DNA from: Volvox africanus | Taxonomy: Eukaryota; Chlorophyta; Chlorophyceae; Chlamydomonadales; Volvocaceae | DNA length: 64,000 bases | NCBI GenBank assembly: GCA_030268105.1 | Contig: BSDZ01000003.1 | Coordinates: 806,001 to 870,000 of the forward strand | Direction of reading: 5' to 3' | In this document: piece after piece, positions 1-12,420 of the stretch | Numbering within the stretch: the stretch's first letter is position 1 | Layout: every line of letters begins with the position of its first letter | Translations under genes and position numbers: made by a program | Notes under the pieces: generated by a model | Seen by the model: the letters and a program-made list of their open reading frames with translations, nothing else | Database searches by the model: none | Told to the model about the DNA's origin: nothing

Positions 1-129
1 AGGCAGGCCTGGGTGCATTGCAAATATTAACAGGTTTGGGCTGGCCGAGAGTCGCTGTTTAGATTCCCTCTGGCAGGTTGTTGAGACTGCACAATGCATA
101 TACACCAATTTATGATGCAATAATGGCCA

Positions 130-1642
130 GGCAGGCCTGGGCGCATTGCAAATATTAAGAGGCTTAACAGGTTTGGGCTGGCCGAGAGTCGCTGGTTAGA
201 TTCCCGCTGGATGATGATGAGGGCAGGTTGTTGAGGGTGAGTAATGCACATATAAGACTAAATAATGCAATAAGGTCCAGGCAGGCCTGGGCGCATTGCA
301 AATATAAACAGGTTTGGGCTGGCCAAGAGTCGCTGGTTAGATTCCCGCTGGCTGATGATCAGGGCAGGTTGTTGAGAGTGCGCAATGCACATATACCAAT
401 GAATGATGCAATAAGGGCCAGGCAGGCCTGGGCGCATTGCAAATTTCATTAGGTTTTGGGCTGGCTGAGAGTCCCTGGTTAGTTTCCCACTGGCTGATGA
501 TCAGGGCAGGTTGTTGAGACTGAGCCATGCACATATAAGAATAAATGATGCGATAAGGGCCAGGCAGGCCTGGGTGCATTGCAAATATTAACAGGTTTGG
601 GCTGGCCGAGAGTCGCTGTTTAGATTCCCTCTGGCAGGTTGTTGAGACTGCACAATGCATATACACCAATTTATGATGCAATAAGGGCCAGGCAGGCCTG
701 GGCGCATTGCAAATTTCATTGAGATTTGGGCTGGCCTAGAGGTGCCGGTTAGATTCCCGCTGGCTGATGATCAGGGCAGGTTGTTGAGAGTGCGCAATGC
801 ACATATACCAATGAATGATGCAATAAGGGCCAGGCAGGCCTGGGCGCATTGCAAAGATTAACAGGTTTTGGGTTGGCCGAGAGTCGCCGGTTAGATTCCC
901 GCTGGCTGATGATCAGGGCAGGTTGTTGAGAGTGAGCCATGCACATATACCAATGAATGATGCAATAAGGGCCAGGCATGGCTGGGCGCATTGCAAATAT
1001 AAACAAGTTTGGGCTGGCCGAGAGTCGCCGGTTAGATTCCCTCTGGCAGGTTGTTGAGACTGCGCAATGCACATATACCAATAAATGATGCAATAAGGGC
1101 CAGGCAGGCCTGGGCGCATTGCAAATTTCAAGAGGTTTTAGGCTGGCCGAGAGTGGCTGGTTAGATTCCCGCTAGCTAATGATCAGGGCAGGTTGTTGAG
1201 ATTGCGCAATCCACATATAACAATGAATAATGCAATAATGGCCAGGCAGGCCTGGGTGCATTGCAAAGATTAACAGGTTTTGGGCGGCCGAGCGTCACCG
1301 GTTAGATTCCCTCTGGCAGGTTGTTGAGACTGCGCAATGCACATAAACCAATGAATGATGCAATAAGGGCCAGGCAGGCATGGGCGCATTGCAAAAATTC
1401 ACAGGTTTTGGGCTGGCCGAGAGTCGCTGGTTAGTTTCCCACTGGCTGATGATCAGGGCAGTTTGTTGAGAGTGAGCCATGCACATATAAGAAAAAATGA
1501 TGTGATAAGGGCCAGGCAGGCCTGGGTGCATTGCAAATATTAACAGGTTTGGGCTGGCCGAGAGTCGCTGTTTAGATTCCCTCTGGCAGGTTGTTGAGAC
1601 TGCACAATGCATATACACCAATTTATGATGCAATAATGGCCA
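130..1642 (+). repeat. HOR unit, 11-mer, 1,513 bp
   Basis: Monomer lengths in order are 150, 141, 142, 128, 142, 142, 128, 142, 128, 142, 128. It opens with the 150 bp monomer ending in GAGGGTGAGTAATGC and continues into the next unit, which begins with the same variant at 1,643. The monomer at 2-129 is the tail of an earlier unit. Confidence 0.85.
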
Positions 1643-3588
1643 GGCAGGCCTGGGCGCATTGCAAATATTTAGAGGCTTAACAGGTTTGGGCTGGCCGAGA
1701 GTCGCTGGTTAGATTCCCGCTGGATGATGATGAGGGCAGGTTGTTGAGGGTGAGTAATGCACATATAAGACTAAATAATGCAATAAGGTCCAGGCAGGCC
1801 TGGGCGCATTGCAAATATAAACAGGTTTGGGCTGGCCAAGAGTCGCTGGTTAGATTCCCGCTGGCTGATGATCAGGGCAGGTTGTTGAGAGTGCGCAATG
1901 CACATATACCAATGAATGATGCAATAAGGGCCAGGCAGGCCTGGGCGCATTGCAAATTTCATTAGGTTTTGGGCTGGCTGAGAGTCCCTGGTTAGTTTCC
2001 CACTGGCTGATGATCAGGGCAGTTTGTTGAGACTGAGCCATGCACATATAAGAATAAATGATGCGATAAGGGCCAGGCAGGCCTGGGTGCATTGCAAATA
2101 TTAACAGGTTTTGGCTGGCCGAGAGTCGCTGTTTAGATTCCCTCTGGCAGGTTGTTGAGACTGCACAATGCATATACACCAATTTATGATGCAATAAGGG
2201 CCAGGCAGGCCTGGGCGCATTGCAAATATTAAGAGGCTTAACAGGTTTGGGCTGGCCGAGAGTCGCTGGTTAGATTCCCGCTGGATGATGATGAGGGCAG
2301 GTTGTTGAGACTGCGCAATGCACATATACCAATGAATGATGCAATAAGGGCCAGGCAGGCCTGGGCGCATTGCAAATTTCATTAGGTTTTGGGCTGGCTG
2401 AGAGTCCCTGGTTAGTTTCCCACTGGCTGATGATCAGGGCAGTTTGTTAAGAGTGAGTCATGCACATATAAGAATAAATAATGCAATAAGGGCCAGGCAG
2501 GCCTGGGCGCATTGCAAATATAAACAGGTTTGGGCTGGCCAAGAGTCGCTGGTTAGATTCCTGCTGGCTGATGATCAGGGCAGGTTGTTGAGACTGCGCA
2601 ATGCACATATACCAATGAATGATGCAATAAGGGCCAGGCAGGCCTGGGCGCATTGCAAATTTCATTAGGTTTTGGGCTGGCTGAGAGTCCCTGGTTAGTT
2701 TCCCACTGGCTGATGATCAGGGCAGTTTGTTGAGAGTGAGCCATGCACATATAAGAATAAATGATGCGATAAGGGCCAGGCAGGCCTGGGTGCATTGCAA
2801 ATATTAACAGGTTTGGGCTGGCCGAGAGTCGCTGTTTAGATTCCCTCTGGCAGGTTGTTGAGACTGCGCAATGCACATATTTCAATGAATGATGCAATAA
2901 GGGCCAGGCAGGCCTGGGCGCATTGCAAATTTCATTAGGTTTTGGGTTGGCAGAGAGTCGCCGGTTAATTTCCCGCTGGCTGATGATCAGGGCAGGTTGT
3001 TGAGAGTGAGCCATGCACATATACCAATGAATGATGCAATAAGGGCCAGGCAGGCCTGGGCGCATTGCAAATATAAACAGGTTTGGGCTAGCCGAGAGTT
3101 TCTGGTTAGATTCCCTCTGGCAGGTTGTTGAGACTGCGCAATGCACATATATCAATGAATGATGCAATAAGGGCCAGGCAGGCCTGGGCGCATTGCAAAT
3201 TTCATTGAGATTTGGGCTGGCCTAGAGGTGCCGGTTAGATTCCCGCTGGCTGATGATCAGGGCAGGTTGTTGAGAGTGCGCAATGCACATATACCAATGA
3301 ATGATGCAATAAGGGACAGGCAGGCCTGGGCGCATTGCAAAGATTAACAGGTTTTGGGTTGGCAGAGAGTCGCCGGTTAGATTCCCGCTGGCTGATGATC
3401 AGGGCAGGTTGTTGAGAGTGAGCCATGCACATATACCAATGAATGATGCAATAAGGGCCAGGCATGGCTGGGCGCATTGCAAATATAAACAAGTTTGGGC
3501 TGGCCGAGAGTCGCTGTTTAGATTCCCTCTGGCAGGTTGTTGAGACTGCACAATGCATATACACCAATTTATGATGCAATAATGGCCA
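1643..3588 (+). repeat. HOR unit, 14-mer, 1,946 bp
   Basis: Monomer lengths are 150, 141, 142, 128, 150, 142, 141, 142, 128, 142, 128, 142, 142, 128. The opening four monomers match those of the 11-mer before it. A second 150 bp monomer starts the inserted stretch at 2,204. Confidence 0.85.
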
Positions 3589-5932
3589 GGCAGGCCTGGG
3601 CGCATTGCAAATATTAAGAGGCTTAACAGGTTTGGGCTGGCCGAGAGTCGCTGGTTAGATTCCCGCTGGATGATGATGAGGGCAGGTTGTTGAGGGTGAG
3701 TTATGCACATATAAGACTAAATAATGCAATAAGGTCCAGGCAGGCCTGGGCGCATTGCAAATATAAACAGGTTTGGGCTGGCCAAGAGTCGCTGGTTAGA
3801 TTCCCGCTGGCTGATGATCAGGGCAGGTTGTTGAGAGTGCGCAATGCACATATACCAATGAATGATGCAATAAGGGCCAGGCAGGCCTGGGCGCATTGCA
3901 AATTTCATTAGGTTTTGGGCTGGCTGAGAGTCCCTGGTTAGTTTCCCACTGGCTGATGATCAGGGCAGGTTGTTGAGACTGAGCCATGCACATATAAGAA
4001 TAAATGATGCGATAAGGGCCAGGCAGGCCTGGGTGCATTGCAAATATTAACAGGTTTGGGCTGGCCGAGAGTCGCTGTTTAGATTCCCTCTGGCAGGTTG
4101 TTGAGACTGCACAATGCATATACACCAATTTATGATGCAATAAGGGCCAGGCAGGCCTGGGCGCATTGCAAATATTAAGAGGCTTAACAGGTTTGGGCTG
4201 GCCGAGAGTCGCTGGTTAGATTCCCGCTGGATGATGATGAGGGCAGGTTGTTGAGAGTGAGTCATGCACATATAAGAATAAATAATGCAATAAGGGCCAG
4301 GCAGGCCTGGGCGCATTGCAAATATAAACAGGTTTGGGCTGGCCAAGAGTCGCTGGTTAGATTCCTGCTGGCTGATGATCAGGGCAGGTTGTTGAGACTG
4401 CGCAATGCACATATACCAATGAATGATGCAATAAGGGCCAGGCAGGCCTGGGCGCATTGCAAATTTCATTAGGTTTTGGGCTGGCTGAGAGTCCCTGGTT
4501 AGTTTCCCACTGGCTGATGATCAGGGCAGTTTGTTGAGAGTGAGCCATGCACATATAAGAATAAATGATGCGATAAGGGCCAGGCAGGCCTGGGTGCATT
4601 GCAAATATTAACAGGTTTGGGCTGGCCGAGAGTCGCTGTTTAGATTCCCTCTGGCAGGTTGTTGAGACTGCGCAATGCACATATTTCAATGAATGATGCA
4701 ATAAGGGCCAGGCAGGCCTGGGCGCATTGCAAAGATTAACAGGTTTTGGGTTGGCAGAGAGTCGCCGGTTAATTTCCCGCTGGCTGATGATCAGGGCAGG
4801 TTGTTGAGAGTGAGCCATGCACATATACCAATGAATGATGCAATAAGGGCCAGGCAGGCCTGGGCGCATTGCAAATATAAACAGGTTTGGGCTAGCCGAG
4901 AGTTTCTGGTTAGATTCCCTCTGGCAGGTTGTTGAGACTGCGCAATGCACATATATCAATGAATGATGCAATAAGGGCCAGGCAGGCCTGGGCGCATTGC
5001 AAATTTCATTGAGATTTGGGCTGGCCTAGAGGTGCCGGTTAGATTCCCGCTGGCTGATGATCAGGGCAGGTTGTTGAGAGTGCGCAATGCACATATACCA
5101 ATGAATGATGCAATAAGGGCCAGGCAGGCCTGGGCGCATTGCAAAGATTAACAGGTTTTGGGTTGGCCGAGAGTCGCCGGTTAGATTCCCGCTGGCTGAT
5201 GATCAGGGCAGGTTGTTGAGAGTGAGCCATGCACATATACCAATGAATGATGCAATAAGGGCCAGGCATGGCTGGGCGCATTGCAAATATAAACAAGTTT
5301 GGGCTGGCCGAGAGTCGCCGGTTAGATTCCCTCTGGCAGGTTGTTGAGACTGCGCAATGCACATATACCAATAAATGATGCAATAAGGGCCAGGCAGGCC
5401 TGGGCGCATTGCAAATTTCAAGAGGTTTTAGGCTGGCCGAGAGTGGCTGGTTAGATTCCCGCTAGCTAATGATCAGGGCAGGTTGTTGAGATTGCGCAAT
5501 CCACATATAACAATGAATAATGCAATAATGGCCAGGCAGGCCTGGGTGCATTGCAAAGATTAACAGGTTTTGGGCGGCCGAGCGTCACCGGTTAGATTCC
5601 CTCTGGCAGGTTGTTGAGACTGCGCAATGCACATAAACCAATGAATGATGCAATAAGGGCCAGGCAGGCATGGGCGCATTGCAAAAATTCACAGGTTTTG
5701 GGCTGGCCGAGAGTCGCTGGTTAGTTTCCCACTGGCTGATGATCAGGGCAGTTTGTTGAGAGTGAGCCATGCACATATAAGAAAAAATGATGTGATAAGG
5801 GCCAGGCAGGCCTGGGTGCATTGCAAATATTAACAGGTTTGGGCTGGCCGAGAGTCGCTGTTTAGATTCCCTCTGGCAGGTTGTTGAGACTGCACAATGC
5901 ATATACACCAATTTATGATGCAATAATGGCCA
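3589..5932 (+). repeat. HOR unit, 17-mer, 2,344 bp
   Basis: Monomer lengths are 150, 141, 142, 128, 150, 141, 142, 128, 142, 128, 142, 142, 128, 142, 128, 142, 128. The block from about 4,970 to 5,930 repeats 680-1,640 at an offset of 4,290 bp with few visible differences, so its tail resembles the 11-mer and its middle the 14-mer. Confidence 0.85.
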
Positions 5933-8418
5933 GGCAGGCCTGGGCGCATTGCAAATATTTAGAGGCTTAACAGAATTGGGCTGGCCGAGAGTCCCTGGTT
6001 AGATTCCCGCTGGATGATGATGAGGGCAGGTTGTTGAGGGTGAGTAATGCACATATAAGACTAAATAATGCAATAAGGTCCAGGCAGGCCTGGGCGCATT
6101 GCAAATATAAACAGGTTTGGGCTGGCCAAGAGTCGCTGGTTAGATTCCCGCTGGCTGATGATCAGGGCAGGTTGTTGAGAGTGCGCAATGCACATATACC
6201 AATGAATGATGCAATAAGGGCCAGGCAGGCCTGGGCGCATTGCAAATTTCATTAGGTTTTGGGCTGGCTGAGAGTTCCTGGTTAGTTTCCCACTGGCTGA
6301 TGATCAGGGCAGGTTGTTGAGACTGAGCCATGCACATATAAGAATAAATGATGCGATAAGGGCCAGGCAGGCCTGGGTGCATTGCAAATATTAACAGGTT
6401 TTGGCTGGCCGAGAGTCGCTGTTTAGATTCCCTCTGGCAGGTTGTTGAGACTGCACAATGCATATACACCAATTTATGATGCAATAAGGGCCAGGCAGGC
6501 CTGGGCGCATTGCAAATATTAAGAGGCTTAACAGGTTTGGGCTGGCCGAGAGTCGCTGGTTAGATTCCCGCTGGATGATGATGAGGGCAGGTTGTTGAGA
6601 CTGCGCAATGCACATATACCAATGAATGATGCAATAAGGGCCAGGCAGGCCTGGGCGCATTGCAAATTTCATTAGGTTTTGGGCTGGCTGAGAGTCCCTG
6701 GTTAGTTTCCCACTGGCTGATGATCAGGGCAGTTTGTTAAGAGTGAGTCATGCACATATAAGAATAAATAATGCAATAAGGGCCAGGCAGGCCTGGGCGC
6801 ATTGCAAATATAAACAGGTTTGGGCTGGCCAAGAGTCGCTGGTTAGATTCCTGCTGGCTGATGATCAGGGCAGGTTGTTGAGATTGCGCAATGCACATAT
6901 ACCAATGAATGATGCAATAAGGGCCAGGCAGGCCTGGGCGCATTGCAAATTTCATTAGGTTTTGGGCTGGCTGAGAGTCCCTGGTTAGTTTCCCACTGGC
7001 TGATGATCAGGGCAGTTTGTTGAGAGTGAGCCATGCACATATAAGAATAAATGATGCGATAAGGGCCAGGCAGGCCTGGGTGCATTGCAAATATTAACAG
7101 GTTTGGGCTGGCCGAGAGTCGCTGTTTAGATTCCCTCTGGCAGGTTGTTGAGACTGCGCAATGCACATATTTCAATGAATGATGCAATAAGGGCCAGGCA
7201 GGCCTGGGCGCATTGCAAATTTCATTAGGTTTTGGGTTGGCAGAGAGTCGCCGGTTAATTTCCCGCTGGCTGATGATCAGGGCAGGTTGTTGAGAGTGAG
7301 CCATGCACATATACCAATGAATGATGCAATAAGGGCCAGGCAGGCCTGGGCGCATTGCAAATATAAACAGGTTTGGGCTAGCCGAGAGTTTCTGTTTAGA
7401 TTCCCTCTGGCAGGTTGTTGAGACTGCGCAATGCACATATATCAATGAATGATGCAATAAGGGCCAGGCAGGCCTGGGCGCATTGCAAATTTCATTGAGA
7501 TTTGGGCTGGCCTAGAGGTGCCGGTTAGATTCCCGCTGGCTGATGATCAGGGCAGGTTGTTGAGAGTGCGCAATGCACATATACCAATGAATGATGCAAT
7601 AAGGGACAGGCAGGCCTGGGCGCATTGCAAAGATTAACAGGTTTGGGCTAGCCGAGAGTTTCTGGTTAGATTCCCTCTGGCAGGTTGTTGAGACTGCGCA
7701 ATGCACATATGTCAATGAATGATGCAATAAGGGCCAGGCAGGCCTGGGCGCATTGCAAATTTCATTTAGATTTGGGCTGGCCTAGAGGTGCCGGTTAGAT
7801 TCCCGCTGGCTGATGATCAGGGCAGGTTGTTGAGAGTGCGCAATGCACATATACCAATGAATGATGCAATAAGGGACAGGCAGGCCTGGGCGCATTGCAA
7901 AGATTAACAGGTTTTGGGTTGGCAGAGAGTCGCCGGTTAGATTCCCGCTGGCTGATGATCAGGGCAGGTTGTTGAGAGTGAGCCATGCACATATACCAAT
8001 GAATGATGCAATAAGGGCCAGGCATGGCTGGGCGCATTGCAAATATAAACAAGTTTGGGCTGGCCGAGAGTTTCTGGTTAGATTCCCTCTGGCAGGTTGT
8101 TGAGACTGCGCAATGCACATATACCAATTAATGATGCAATAAGGGCCAGGCAGGCCTGAAAGCATTGCAAATTTCAAGAGGTTTTAGGCTGGCCGAGAGT
8201 GGCTGGTTAGATTCCCGCTAGCTAATGATCAGGGCAGGTTGTTGAGATTGCGCAATCCACATATACCAATGAATAATGCAATAATGGCCAGGCAGGCCTG
8301 GGTGCATTGCAAAGATTAATAGGTTTTGGGCGGCCGAGCGTCACCGGTTAGATTCCCTCTGGCAGGTTGTTGAGACTGCGCAATGCACATATACCAATTT
8401 ACGATGCAATAAGGTCCA
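5933..8418 (+). repeat. HOR unit, 18-mer (type I), 2,486 bp
   Basis: Monomer lengths are 150, 141, 142, 128, 150, 142, 141, 142, 128, 142, 128, 142, 128, 142, 142, 128, 142, 128. Up to about 7,640 it follows the 14-mer at an offset of 4,290 bp; an extra L+S pair (270 bp, 7,371-7,640 duplicated as 7,641-7,910) then shifts the offset to 4,560 bp. Its last monomers introduce variants (CCTGAAAGCATTGC, GGCGGCCGAGCGTCACC) that run through the second HOR series. Confidence 0.84.
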
Positions 8419-10213
8419 GGCAGGCCTGGGCGCATTGCAAATTTCAATAGGGTTTGGGCTGCCCGAGGGTCGCTGGTTAGATTCCCGCTAGCTGATGATT
8501 AGGGCAGGTTGTTGAGAGTGCGCAATGCACATATAAGAATAAATTTTGGAAGAAGGGCCAGGCAGGCCTGAAAGCATTGCAAATATTAACAGGTTTAAGC
8601 TGGCCGAGAGACGCCGGTTTGATTCCCTCTGGCTGGTTGTTGAGACTGCGCAATGCACATAAACCAATGAATGATGCAATAAGGGCCAGGCAGGCATGGG
8701 CGCATTGCAAAAATTCACAGGTTTTGGGCTGGCCGAGAGTCGCTGGTTAGTTTCCCACTGGCTGATGATGAGGGCAGGTTGTTGAGAGTGAGTCATGCAC
8801 ATATAAGAATAAATAATGCAATAAGGTCCAGGCAGGCCTGGGCGCATTGCAAATATAAACAGGTTTGGGCTGGCCAAGAGTCGCTGGTTAGATTCCTGCT
8901 GGCTGATGATCAGGGCAGGTTGTTGAGATTGCGCAATGCACATATACCAATGAATGATGCAATAAGGGCCAGGCAGGCCTGGGCGCATTGCAAATTTCAT
9001 TAGGTTTTGGGCTGGCTGAGAGTCCCTGGTTAGTTTCCCACTGGCTGATGATCAGGGCAGTTTGTTGAGAGTGAGCCATGCACATATAAGAATAAATGAT
9101 GCGATAAGGGCCAGGCAGGGCTGGGCGCATTGCAAATATAAACAGGTTTGGGCTGGCCAAGAGTCGCTGGTTAGATTCCCGCTGGCTCATGATCAGGGCA
9201 GGTTGTTGAGAATGCGCAATGCACATATACCAATGAATGATGCAATAAGGGCCAGGCAGGCCTGGGCGCATTGCAAATTTCATTAGGTTTTGGGCTGGCT
9301 GAGAGTCCCTGGTTAGTTTCCCACTGGCTGATGATCAGGGCAGTTTGTTGAGAGTGAGCCATGCACATATAAGAATAAATGATGCGATAAGGGCCAGGCA
9401 GGCCTGGGTGCATTGCAAATATTAACAGGTTTGGGCTGGCCGAGAGTCGCTGTTTAGATTCCCTCTGGCAGGTTGTTGAGACTGCACAATGCATATACAC
9501 CAATTTATGATGCAATAAGGGCCAGGCAGGCCTGGGCGCATTGCAAATATTAAGAGGCTTAACAGGTTTGGGCTGGTCGAGAGTCGCTGGTTAGATTCCC
9601 ACTGGATGATGATGAGGGCAGGTTGTTGAGAGTGAGTCATGCACATATAAGAATAAATAATGCAATAAGGTCCAGGCAGGCCTGGGCGCATTGCAAATAT
9701 AAACAGGTTTGGGCTGGCCAAGAGTCGCCGGTTAGATTCCCGCTGGCTGATGATCAGGGCAGGTTGTTGAGAGTGAGCCATGCACATATACCAATGAATG
9801 ATGCAATAAGGGCCAGGCATGGCTGGGCGCATTGCAAATATAAACAAGTTTGGGCTGGCCGAGAGTTTCTTGTTAGATTCCCTCTGGCAGGTTGTTGAGA
9901 CTGCGCAATGCACATATACCAATTAATGATGCAATAAGGGCCAGGCAGGCCTGAAAGCATTGCAAATTTCAAGAGGTTTTAGGCTGGCCGAGAGTGGCTG
10001 GTTAGATTCCCGCTAGCTAATGATCAGGGCAGGTTGTTGAGATTGCGCAATCCACATATAACAATGAATAATGCAATAATGGCCAGGCAGGCCTGGGTGC
10101 ATTGCAAAGATTAACAGGTTTTGGGCGGCCGAGCGTCACCGGTTAGATTCCCTCTGGCAGGTTGTTGAGACTGCGCAATGCACATATACCAATTTACGAT
10201 GCAATAAGGTCCA
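8419..10213 (+). repeat. HOR unit, 13-mer, 1,795 bp
   Basis: Monomer lengths are 142, 128, 142, 141, 142, 141, 142, 128, 150, 141, 128, 142, 128. This is the first unit of the second series, recognised by its opening monomer with GGGCTGCCCGAG and the aberrant AATTTTGGAAGAAGG in place of AATGATGCAATAAGG. Confidence 0.87.
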
Positions 10214-12420
10214 GGCAGGCCTGGGCGCATTGCAAATTTCTATAGGGTTTGGGCTGCCCGAGAGTTGCTGGTTAGATTCCCGCTAGCTGATGATTAGGGC
10301 AGGTTGTTGAGAGTGCGCAATGCACATATAAGAATAAATTTTGGAAGAAGGGCCAGGCAGGCCTGAAAGCATTGCAAATATAAACAGGTTTAAGCTGGCC
10401 GAGAGACGCCGGTTTGATTCCCTCTGGCAGGTTGTTGAGACTGCGCAATGCACATATACCAATTAATGATGCAATAAGGGCCAGGCAGGCCTGGGTGCAT
10501 TGCAAATATAAACAGGTTTTGGGCTGGCCGAGAGTCGCTGGTTAGTTTCCCACTGGCTGATGATGAGGGCAGGTTGTTGAGAGTGAGTCATGCACATATA
10601 AGAATAAATAATGCAATAAGGTCCAGGCAGGCCTGGGCGCATTGCAAATATAAACAGGTTTGGGCTGGCCAAGAGTCGCTGGTTAGATTCCTGCTGGCTG
10701 ATGATCAGGGCAGGTTGTTGAGAGTGCGCAATGCACATATACCACTAAATGATGCAATAAGGGCCAGGCAGGCCTGGGCGCATTGCAAATTTCATTAGGT
10801 TTTGGGCTGGCTGAGAGTCCCTGGTTAGTTTCCCACTGGCTGATGATCAGGGCAGTTTGTTGAGAGTGAGCCATGCACATATACCAATGAATGATGCAAT
10901 AAGGGCCAGGCATGGCTGGGCGCATTGCAAATATAAACAAGTTTGGGCTGGCCAAGAGTCGCTGGTTAGATTCCCGCTGGCTGATGATCAGGGCAGGTTG
11001 TTGAGAATGCGCAATGCACATATACCAATGAATGATGCAATAAGGGCCAGGCAGGCCTGGGCGCATTGCAAATTTCATTAGGTTTTGGGCTGGCTGAGAG
11101 TCCCTGGTTAGTTTCCCACTGGCTGATGATCAGGGCAGTTTGTTGAGAGTGAGCCATGCACATATAAGAATAAATGATGCGATAAGGGCCAGGCAGGCCT
11201 GGGTGCATTGCAAATATTAACAGGTTTGGGCTGGCCGAGAGTCGCTGTTTAGATTCCCTCTGGCAGGTTGTTGAGACTGCACAATGCATATACACCAATT
11301 TATGATGCAATAAGGGCCAGGCAGGCCTGGGCGCATTGCAAATATTAAGAGGCTTAACAGGTTTGGGCTGGTCGAGAGTCGCTGGTTAGATTCCCGCTGG
11401 ATGATGATGAGGGCAGGTTGTTGAGAGTGAGTCATGCACATATAAGAATAAATAATGCAATAAGGTCCAGGCAGGCCTGGGCGCATTGCAAATATAAACA
11501 GGTTTGGGCTGGCCAAGAGTCGCTGGTTAGATTCCTGCTGGCTGATGATCAGGGCAGGTTGTTGAGAGTGCGCAATGCACATATACCAATAAATGATCCA
11601 ATAAGGGCCAGGCAGGCCTGGGCGCATTGCAAATTTCATTAGGTTTTGGGCTGGCTGAGAGTCCCTGGTTAGTTTCCCACTGGCTGATGATCAGGGCAGT
11701 TTGTTGAGAGTGAGCCATGCACATATATGAATAAATGATGCGATAAGGGCCAGGCAGGATTGGGTGCATTGCAAATATTAACAGGTTTGGGCTGGCCGAG
11801 AGTCGCTGTTTAGATTCCCTCTGGCAGGTTGTTGAGACTGCGCAATGCACATATACCAATGAATGATGCAATAAGGTCCAGGCAGGCCTGGGCGCATTGC
11901 AAATATTAACAGGTTTTGGGTTGGCAGAGAGTCGCCGGTTAGATTCCCGCTGGCTGATGATCAGGGCAGGTTGTTGAGAGTGAGCCATGCACATATATCA
12001 ATGAATGATGCAATAAGGGCCAGGCATGGCTGGGCGCATTGCAAATATAAACAAGTTTGGGCTGGCCGAGAGTCGCCGGTTAGATTCCCTCTGGCAGGTT
12101 GTTGAGACTGCGCAATGCACATATACCAATTAATGATGCAATAAGGGCCAGGCAGGCCTGAAAGCATTGCAAATTTCAAAAGGTTTTAGGCTGGCCAAGA
12201 GTGGCTGGTTAGATTCCCGCTAGCTAATGATCAGGGCAGGTTGTTGAGATTGCGCAATCCACATATACCAATGAATTATGCAATAATGGCCAGGCAGGCC
12301 TGGGTGCATTGCAAAGATTAACAGGTTTTGGGCGGCCGAGCGTCACCGGTTAGATTCCCTCTGGCAGGTTGTTGAGACTGCGCAATGCACATATACCAAT
12401 TTACGATGCAATAAGGTCCA
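10214..12420 (+). repeat. HOR unit, 16-mer, 2,207 bp
   Basis: Monomer lengths are 142, 128, 142, 141, 142, 141, 142, 128, 150, 141, 142, 128, 142, 128, 142, 128. It equals the 13-mer plus three monomers (412 bp) near the end. Phase markers are the same as in the 13-mer. Confidence 0.87.
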
